From Planctomycetota bacterium (lineage in GTDB: Bacteria > Planctomycetota > Phycisphaerae > UBA1845 > Fen-1342): a stretch of DNA of 7,651 nucleotides. The DNA lies in NCBI GenBank assembly GCA_030616465.1, contig JAUWXH010000081.1:1-7651 (forward strand), read 5' to 3'. The position numbers and the translations under genes are program-made. Numbering within the stretch: the first letter of the stretch is position 1; each line of letters starts with the position of its first letter. The notes under the pieces are model-generated. The model was not told where the DNA came from and made no database searches. It saw only the letters and a program-made list of their open reading frames with translations. Shown in pieces: positions 1 through 4,786 of this stretch.

Positions 1-482
1 CTGAAACGGCCTACCTCGCCGGCGGCTGCTTCTGGGGCATCGAGCATTACTTCCAGCAGGGGCCCGGTGTGCTCGAAGCGGTCAGCGGCTACATGCAGGG
101 GGCTATGGACAAGCCGACGTACAAACAGGTCTGCACGGACACCACCGGGCACGCCGAGACCGTCAAGGTCTTGTACGACCCGAAGCGGATCACCTACCGC
201 CGGCTGCTGGACGCGTTCTTCACCATGCACGACCCGACGCAGCTCAACCGTCAGGGCCCCGACGTCGGCGAGCAGTACCGCTCCGGGATCTGGTACGCCA
301 ATGACGAGCAGAAGCGCGCCGCCGAGGCGTACATCAAGGAGCTACAGGCCCACAACCGCTACGCCGGCCGCGACATCGTCACGCAGCTCGAGCCGGCCCA
401 GACCTTCTGGCCGGCCGAAGAGTACCACCAGGACTACATCGCCAAAACCGGCCGCCCCTGCCGCGTGAAAGACCCGTGGTGA
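1..482 (+). CDS. msrA: Peptide-methionine (S)-S-oxide reductase MsrA, 5' end cut by window
   Basis: MsrA reduces the S-epimer of methionine sulfoxide, free or in proteins, back to methionine, normally using thioredoxin. The reading frame is open from base 3 and ends at TGA 480-482, giving 159 visible codons. The catalytic motif GCFWG is at visible residues 8-12, with the nucleophilic Cys at 9. Other family landmarks follow in order: GY-x-x-G, KPTYKQVC, TGHAETV, YDP, HDPTQLNRQG, and QYRSGIW. The usual GYxGG reads GYMQG, a mild variant. One Cys near the C-terminus (RPCRVKDPW) and one in KQVC are candidate resolving cysteines. Only the residues before the catalytic motif are missing, perhaps a dozen or a short signal peptide, so whether it is cytoplasmic or exported cannot be told. 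It converges with the ankyrin gene across a 70-bp gap. Family identity is certain. Confidence 0.96.
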   Translation, partial: ETAYLAGGCFWGIEHYFQQGPGVLEAVSGYMQGAMDKPTYKQVCTDTTGHAETVKVLYDPKRITYRRLLDAFFTMHDPTQLNRQGPDVGEQYRSGIWYANDEQKRAAEAYIKELQAHNRYAGRDIVTQLEPAQTFWPAEEYHQDYIAKTGRPCRVKDPW

Positions 483-552
483 CCTCGGCGACGCTCACGT
501 GGCCACCGCCGGTGCTGCCGGACTGCGCACTTCAAAGCTGCACGGTGGACCG

Positions 553-2652
553 TTACTCGGTCGCCCCACAGCTCCGCAAGTGATCGCGGATAGAGTCGGT
601 TCCGTATTTCTTTGCGTGGGCCAGGGGGGTGACGCCATTGTTGTTCTTCACGTTCACTTGGGCCCCGCATGCAATCAACTGCTTGACGATGTCGAGGGCG
701 TCGTCCTCGTGCCACTGTGATCGATCCACGGCGGCGTGCAACGGCGTCATGCCGTACCAGTCTGTGGCGTTGGGGTCGGCGCCTGCACCGACGAGGTACT
801 TGACCATTTCGGTTTTGGCGCCGTAACCGGCCCAGTGCAACGGCGCCCTCCCACAGTTGCCCTCGCGCCGAACGGATGCACCTCGGGCGACGAGCAGCTT
901 GGCCATTTCGACGCGTCCTGATTCAGCCGCGAAGTCGAGCAGGCAGCGTCCATTTGGCACCGCAGTCTCGGGGCTGAGGCCCTGATCGAGCAACTGCTTG
1001 ACGCGCTCTTGATCGCCGGCCTCAACAGCCAACACCAAGCGCCATTCGTAATCCTTCGGCATACCGCCGTGGCTTTTCAGCAGGGCGACTATCTTCTCGT
1101 TGGCGGCAGCCTGAGCATACGCCAACGGGGTGTTGCCGCGTTTGTCTTCCGGATTCACGGATGCACCGTGATCGAGCAGCAACGCGGCGATATCGAGCAA
1201 CCCCTGTTTCGCAGCAACATGCAGAGGCGTCGTATCTGCAAAATCCGGTCGATCGGGGTCGGCGCCGTGCTCGAGCAACAACCCGACCATCGGGAGATCC
1301 CCATTCTTCGTTGCGAGCAGCAACGGAGTGTGGCCGTAGTAATCCCGTTCCCGCGCGAGAGCGGGATATTTGCCGAGTATCTCGCGAACTCGGGAAGGAT
1401 CGCGGCTGTTCACCGCCTCGCGTATGCTGGGCACACGTGAAGACCGTGCCTCCACAAAAAGAGCCGCGACGGGCTGCGCAGACTGTTCTGCGCCCGGCAG
1501 CTCCTTGACCAGTATCTGCTGAATGTGAATGCGATCGCCTCGCCAGTCACCTGCGAGCAGGTTGCCGTCGAGGGTGGCTATCAATTCAGTCGCGCTGCCG
1601 CATTGGAGAGGATGTGACCATCGCTGTCCGTTCCAGATCCGCAAGCCGCCCCTGGGCAACCACACGGCAATGCGGCCGGCGTGATCGTTGGCGGCAGGCA
1701 CAGGTGCGCCCCAATACTCCCAAGCCACGGGGGATTCGCGATCGCCGCGTATGACGGATCCGCCGCAGATGAAGCCCTGATTCCACCAGACTAATCGGTC
1801 GCCCCACGGTGAGGCGACGACGACGCCGTCTTCGCCTTCCTTGAGCTTTTCGATCGCGCCCCACGCGTCGCCGTCCCAGGTCTGCGCACCCACGTAGCTC
1901 TGTTTGCGGGCAGGCCCGACGCGCAGCGCCAAAGTGACGCTGTCCTTCGGCCCGTGGCTCAAGCCGAGCGCGTCCAGGTCGAACCGACCTTTCCCGGTCG
2001 TGGGACGAGGCTTTCGCCAACTTTGTCCGTCATAGACCGCGTGCCAGCACTTACTGGGGAAAAACCCTTCGCCAAAGATGAAACCGATGTTGTAGCTCTC
2101 ACGCGGCTTAAGCGGGCGGTCGTACGCGATATGCACGTTCCCGCGGCCGTCACGGAGACTGTCAAGATGCAACACGCTCGTGCATGTCTCCAGTCGGTCG
2201 AGGATTCTCGGCTCGCTCCACGCCGAGCCCGTCCAGCGCAAAGTCGCGACGGCTTCACCCGGCACCCCGTCGAACCCAGACCACACGATCACCGGATTGC
2301 CGCCACCGTCGGCGACGGCCGTGATACGATTGATGAACGTCCAACCGGTAATCGGGATAGGTTTCAAGACGTCCCATACGCCACCGCGGCGAACTGTCCA
2401 GAGGAGACGCTGTGAGGACGTCAGAATCAGCCAAAGTGTCTTGTTCGGGGCGCTCACGAGCCGAAACTCGTCGCCCCCCACGCGCGATTCGGTCTCGATG
2501 TATTCCTTCTTGCCGAGGGATAGCTCGACTGCCGGCGGCCACACCGGCTGGCCAGCGCTTGGTCGGGACGACGGCCGGGACTCTTGGGCAAATACGACGA
2601 CGGATCCAACCAGGGCCGCGTACAGTGCAGCAGTGCTCGTCAACTGACGCAT
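553..2652 (-). CDS. Exported protein: Trp-rich beta-propeller-like domain plus nine ankyrin repeats
   Basis: The 699-residue product starts with a type I signal peptide (RQ, then a hydrophobic stretch to about residue 20, likely cleavage after V-F-A22) and a short Ser/Arg/Pro linker at 24-36. It is therefore predicted to work outside the cytoplasm. Residues 50-385 carry repeated '[D/N/T]G-x-x-W' turns with the Trp at 145, 212, 264 and 345 and a looser one at 93, often followed by S-x-P or K-P. These alternate with beta-rich segments containing D-G-x-G-N, the pattern of beta-propeller blades. Residues 409-699 are ankyrin repeats of about 33 residues (G-x-TPLHxAAxxG...LLLxxGADPN), best seen at 438, 471, 599, 632 and 671. 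Repeats beginning at about 409 and 535 are degenerate caps. No catalytic motif is visible, so a protein-binding or scaffold role is inferred. ATG is preceded by GGGAGG at 8 nt. It is divergent from the arsR-like gene. The domain assignment is by eye and I do not recognise a named family. Confidence 0.85.
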   Translation of the reverse strand: MRQLTSTAALYAALVGSVVVFAQESRPSSRPSAGQPVWPPAVELSLGKKEYIETESRVGGDEFRLVSAPNKTLWLILTSSQRLLWTVRRGGVWDVLKPIPITGWTFINRITAVADGGGNPVIVWSGFDGVPGEAVATLRWTGSAWSEPRILDRLETCTSVLHLDSLRDGRGNVHIAYDRPLKPRESYNIGFIFGEGFFPSKCWHAVYDGQSWRKPRPTTGKGRFDLDALGLSHGPKDSVTLALRVGPARKQSYVGAQTWDGDAWGAIEKLKEGEDGVVVASPWGDRLVWWNQGFICGGSVIRGDRESPVAWEYWGAPVPAANDHAGRIAVWLPRGGLRIWNGQRWSHPLQCGSATELIATLDGNLLAGDWRGDRIHIQQILVKELPGAEQSAQPVAALFVEARSSRVPSIREAVNSRDPSRVREILGKYPALARERDYYGHTPLLLATKNGDLPMVGLLLEHGADPDRPDFADTTPLHVAAKQGLLDIAALLLDHGASVNPEDKRGNTPLAYAQAAANEKIVALLKSHGGMPKDYEWRLVLAVEAGDQERVKQLLDQGLSPETAVPNGRCLLDFAAESGRVEMAKLLVARGASVRREGNCGRAPLHWAGYGAKTEMVKYLVGAGADPNATDWYGMTPLHAAVDRSQWHEDDALDIVKQLIACGAQVNVKNNNGVTPLAHAKKYGTDSIRDHLRSCGATE

Positions 2653-2660
2653 ACTCCCGG

Positions 2661-2666
2661 CCTCCC
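2661..2666 (-). promoter_or_regulatory. Shine-Dalgarno site of the ankyrin gene
   Basis: On the minus strand GGGAGG stands 8 nt before the ATG at 2652. This near-consensus site fixes the start just before the signal peptide. Confidence 0.75.
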
Positions 2667-2747
2667 ACGCTACACGCTGCAGGAATTGCCTTGTTGCCCT
2701 GAAGGCCGGTCGACCGAGCGCCCAGCCATCCAGGCGATTGACCCTTT

Positions 2748-2776
2748 AGTTTACCGGGCCGATTGTCCATCGCCAA
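2748..2776 (-). promoter_or_regulatory. Candidate sigma-70-type promoter for the ankyrin gene
   Basis: On the minus strand TTGGCG (2776-2771) is followed after exactly 17 bp by TAAACT (2753-2748). Each hexamer matches four of six consensus bases. Transcription would begin near 2741, leaving a leader of about 90 nt. It points away from the arsR-like promoter, with the two -35 boxes about 20 bp apart, so binding of a regulator or RNA polymerase at one could affect the other. Motif-based only. Confidence 0.4.
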
Positions 2777-2796
2777 ACGTAAGTCGCGGCCGCCGC

Positions 2797-2825
2797 TTGA
2801 CGGCCCGGTCGACGCGGAATAATAT
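2797..2825 (+). promoter_or_regulatory. Promoter of the arsR-like metal regulator
   Basis: TTGACG (2797-2802) is followed after exactly 17 bp by TAATAT (2820-2825), five of six matches to each sigma-70-type consensus hexamer, in otherwise very GC-rich DNA. Transcription should begin around 2831-2833, inside the palindromic operator. That gives a leader of only about 20-28 nt before the candidate start codons. Confidence 0.75.
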
Positions 2826-2844
2826 GAACAGTTGTTCAGTTATT
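2818..2844. promoter_or_regulatory. SmtB/ArsR-type operator overlapping -10 and transcription start
   Basis: A perfect 6-2-6 palindrome, TGAACA-GT-TGTTCA (2825-2838), is flanked by outer arms AATAA (2818-2822) and TTATT (2840-2844). The inner TGAACA/TGTTCA core with AT-rich outer arms is the arrangement known for SmtB, ZiaR and CadC operators. It covers part of the -10 box and the predicted start point, so apo-repressor bound here would block RNA polymerase, and metal would release it. That the adjacent gene's product is the binder is inference. Confidence 0.75.
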
Positions 2845-2849
2845 AACTG

Positions 2850-3299
2850 GTGATGGCGATGGCGACGAGAGCCCGAAAACGTGCGACACACCGGACGCCG
2901 AGCGAGCGGCGGGGAGCCGCGGGCGGCAGGCCGCGCGCTGACACGGATGACGATAAGTGCGGCGTGAATGTGGTGCATCTGGACAAGGTGAACCGCGTGC
3001 GGCAGCGGATCGAGTCACGGGACGCGCTCGGCTGGGCGGCGGAGGTGCTCAAGGCGCTGGCGGATCCGACGCGGCTCAGGCTCGTGCGGGCGCTGATGAT
3101 CGAAGAGCGGCTTTGCGTCTGCGACCTGGCGGCGCTGGCGGGGGTGTCCCCGTCGGCGGTGTCGCACCAGCTTCGGCTGCTGCGCTCCTGCCGACTGGTA
3201 CGGGCCGAGCGTGAGGGCAAGATGGTGTATTACCGACTCGACGACGAGCACGTGGCCGGGATCGTGAACCTCATCCTCGACCACGTAGAGCACGATTAA
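2850..3299 (+). CDS. ArsR/SmtB-family metal-sensing transcriptional repressor
   Basis: This is a winged-helix repressor of 149 residues (from GTG 2850) expected to bind its own promoter and dissociate on metal binding. The core runs from about residue 58, with the DNA-binding segment SPSAVSHQLRLL at 100-111 and the wing EREGKMVYYRL at 120-130. Two metal sites are visible. The alpha3N-type site has C37 and H43 in the N-terminal arm and C89, C91 and D92 in the LCVCD motif. The alpha5-type site has D132, H134, H145 and H148, with the same spacing as the zinc site of CzrA/SmtB proteins. This suggests Zn, Cd, Co or Pb sensing and argues against arsenic. ATG 2853 and ATG 2859 are equally possible starts. 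None has a strong ribosome site, though GGTG lies 6 nt before 2859. Residues 1-33 are an Arg-rich, unconserved-looking extension containing a genomic repeat. The downstream permease is the likely target. Confidence 0.92.
   Translation: MMAMATRARKRATHRTPSERRGAAGGRPRADTDDDKCGVNVVHLDKVNRVRQRIESRDALGWAAEVLKALADPTRLRLVRALMIEERLCVCDLAALAGVSPSAVSHQLRLLRSCRLVRAEREGKMVYYRLDDEHVAGIVNLILDHVEHD
2913..2937 (+). repeat. GC-rich palindromic repeat copy inside the ArsR-like coding sequence
   Basis: This 25-bp segment begins GGAGCCGCGGGCG and matches 7610-7634 at 22 of 25 positions. Both copies fold into a hairpin of seven base-pair positions around a 4-nt loop (here CGCGGGC with GGCCGCG, one mismatch). In frame it encodes residues 22-30 (GAAGGRPRA) of the repressor's N-terminal extension. 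With only two copies visible, a dispersed family is inferred. Confidence 0.55.
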
Positions 3300-3304
3300 G
3301 AGGA

Positions 3305-3318
3305 ACCGCAGAGAACGC
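3305..3318 (-). repeat. Left copy of inverted 14-mer bracketing the arsR-permease gap
   Basis: The minus strand reads GCGTTCTCTGCGGT, which matches GCGCTCTCTGCGGT at 3555-3568 on the plus strand at 13 of 14 positions. The two copies are inverted, 236 bp apart, and enclose the hairpin array. This copy begins 6 bp after the regulator's stop codon. Similar 'CCGCAGAGAACGC' words are, from memory, common between genes in planctomycetes and other large environmental genomes. Confidence 0.6.
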
Positions 3319-3371
3319 AGGCGACACCAAGGGAATTGCGGGGCGCTGCTCATGCACTGGCGGACAAGCTG

Positions 3372-3500
3372 CCAGCGGCACGCCGGCAGGCCGCTGGTGC
3401 GAGATTCCCATCTCGCACCACGAAACACGGGATTCCCATCCCGTTGCTGTCCGGGAAGGGATTCCCGCCCATGTGGGTGCGAGAAAGGATTCTCGCACCA
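3372..3500. repeat. Array of five consecutive hairpins (REPIN/MITE-like) in the arsR-permease gap
   Basis: Five inverted repeats lie back to back. H0 has CCAGCGGC 3372-3379 with 3390-3397. H1 has TGGTGCGAGA 3395-3404 with 3411-3420, loop TTCCCA. H2 has ACGGGA 3427-3432 with 3439-3444, the same loop TTCCCA. H3 has CGGGAA 3452-3457 with 3462-3467. H4 has GGTGCGAGAA 3476-3485 with 3490-3499. H1 and H4 share GGTGCGAGA, and H2 and H3 share CGGGA, so the H1-H4 block is itself roughly palindromic. None is followed by a T-run, so these are not ordinary intrinsic terminators. The surrounding 3300-3589 gap shows no gene and no convincing promoter. A transcribed copy could attenuate or protect the mRNA between regulator and permease; that role is inference. 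Confidence 0.8.
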
Positions 3501-3554
3501 GCAAGGAAGACCCGATGTATGGGCGTTGCCCAGCTTGTTATTGAGTGTTTCTCC

Positions 3555-3568
3555 GCGCTCTCTGCGGT
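3555..3568 (+). repeat. Right copy of inverted 14-mer bracketing the arsR-permease gap
   Basis: GCGCTCTCTGCGGT is the inverted partner of 3305-3318 with one mismatch. A further partial direct repeat, TCTCTGCGGT, follows at 3568-3577. The copy ends about 20 nt before the permease start codon, so it occupies the place where a ribosome site and leader would normally be. Confidence 0.6.
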
Positions 3569-3589
3569 CTCTGCGGTGAATGATTCATT

Positions 3590-4786
3590 ATGCATGCGCT
3601 GCTTGAGATTCTGAGTCAGAGCTGGCTGCTGGTGCTTCAGGCGTCGCCCTACCTGCTGTTCGGCTTCGTGCTGGCCGGGCTGCTGCACGCCTTTCTGCCC
3701 ACCGACCGGCTGGCGCGCTGGCTGGGCAAACCGAGCTGGCGCTCCGTACTCAACGCCGCCCTCATCGGCACGCCGCTGCCGCTCTGCTCCTGCTCGGTCC
3801 TTCCCGTCGCCGACACCCTGCGCAGACGAGGCGCCAGCAAGGGGGCGACGACGGCGTTCCTGATCTCGACGCCCGAGTCCGGCGTGGACTCCATCTCCGT
3901 CACGTACGGGCTGATGGATCCGATCATGACGATCGCGCGGCCGCTCGCGGCGATGCTGACGGCGTTTGCGGCGGGCATCGCCCAGAACGTCTGGGGCGGC
4001 AAGGAGTCGCCCGAATCAGAACCTGTCGGGCCAAAGGCCGGGCAAGACCACTGCCACACGCCAGAACCCGCTGCATCGTCGTGCTGCGGCGACGCCACGC
4101 CGGAGCCCGCGCCGTCGTCCGGTTGTTCGTCGGAGGCAAGCGCGACCGAGGGCAGCCCCAAAAGCGGCGCCGCGCAGCGAAAACCGATAGTATCACGCCT
4201 CGTCGGCGGTCTCCGCTACGGCTTGGTCGACATGTTCGAGGATCTGGCCAAGTACTTCGTGGTCGGTTTCCTGATCGCGGGGGTGCTGGCCGTGGTGCTG
4301 AATAGGTACGAACCGGTTCAGCGGGCGCTCGAGTCGTCCTGGGCTCCATTCGTCATGCTGATCGCCGGCATCCCGATGTACGTCTGTGCGTCGGCCGCCA
4401 CGCCGATGGTCGCGGTGCTGATCGCTCAAGGCCTGTCACCCGGGGCCGCACTGGTTTTTCTGCTGGCCGGGCCGGCGACGAACGCGGCCAGCCTGGTCGT
4501 TCTGCGGCGCATCCTCGGGCAGCGCGCCATCGTGATCTACCTCGCGGCGATCGTGGTTTGCGCCCTCGCGCTCGGGTACGCCGTGGATGCCATCTACGGG
4601 CTGTCGGGCATCCTGCCGCGGGCGCTGGAAGGGATGCACGACGACCACACCGGCTTCGACTGGTTACACTGGCCGGCCAGCCTCGTGTTCGCCGCGCTCG
4701 TTCTCAACGGCCTCTGGCGGCACTATCGCGGCCGCTGGGCGGCTGGACGGCGGCCCTCCCCGGCCCGCGAGGAAGTCAGGAGCTAG
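3590..4786 (+). CDS. SO_0444/ArsP-type permease, predicted Zn/Cu efflux
   Basis: This is a 398-residue inner-membrane permease of the DUF318/ArsP_1 fold, closest by eye to the group annotated as SO_0444-family Cu/Zn efflux transporters. Each half carries a conserved block. The first half has GTPLPLCSCSVLPVADTLRR at 60-79, with C66 and C68, followed by KGATTAFLISTPESGVDS. The second half has GIPMYVCASAATPMVAVLI at 260-278, with C266, followed by LLAGPATNAAS. Between the halves a hydrophilic loop (about 137-200) contains HCH (154-156), CC (165-166) and C179, a plausible metal-binding segment. A late HDDH (350-353) is also present. The location after an ArsR/SmtB-type metal sensor supports metal export. 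ATG 3590 has no clear Shine-Dalgarno site and directly follows the repeat-filled gap, so expression probably depends on read-through from the regulator's promoter. The 3' end overlaps the opposite-strand glycosyltransferase by 11 bp. The substrate metal is not certain. Confidence 0.88.
   Translation: MHALLEILSQSWLLVLQASPYLLFGFVLAGLLHAFLPTDRLARWLGKPSWRSVLNAALIGTPLPLCSCSVLPVADTLRRRGASKGATTAFLISTPESGVDSISVTYGLMDPIMTIARPLAAMLTAFAAGIAQNVWGGKESPESEPVGPKAGQDHCHTPEPAASSCCGDATPEPAPSSGCSSEASATEGSPKSGAAQRKPIVSRLVGGLRYGLVDMFEDLAKYFVVGFLIAGVLAVVLNRYEPVQRALESSWAPFVMLIAGIPMYVCASAATPMVAVLIAQGLSPGAALVFLLAGPATNAASLVVLRRILGQRAIVIYLAAIVVCALALGYAVDAIYGLSGILPRALEGMHDDHTGFDWLHWPASLVFAALVLNGLWRHYRGRWAAGRRPSPAREEVRS

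Noticed and set aside
483..552. CCACCG (503-508) and CGGTGG (543-548) as a shared terminator for msrA and the ankyrin gene
   Set aside because: The stem is only 6 bp over a 34-nt loop and has no T-run on either strand. It is too weak to call.
1009..1440. Open frame of 143 codons on the plus strand
   Set aside because: It lies opposite the ankyrin-repeat half of the 699-residue gene and shows no recognisable domain. It is an antisense shadow of repeated, GC-rich codons.
2850..3299. Arsenic-specific ArsR and ArsP naming for the regulator-permease pair
   Set aside because: The repressor carries zinc-type alpha5 ligands and an SmtB-type operator, and the permease is closer to the SO_0444 metal group. 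No arsC or arsenite gene is present, so gene symbols were left blank.
3395..3500. CRISPR array
   Set aside because: The repeated units are palindromic hairpins of differing length with shared loops, in alternating orientation. There are no constant direct repeats with unique spacers, and no cas genes.
3526..3554. TTGCCC near 3526 as a separate permease promoter
   Set aside because: The bases 17 bp downstream (TTCTCC) do not resemble a -10 box, and other spacings gave nothing better.
3336..3688. Open frames on both strands through the arsR-permease gap
   Set aside because: They translate the hairpin repeats into Pro/Ser/Arg-rich peptides and run into the permease gene in the wrong frame or strand. 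They are not genes.
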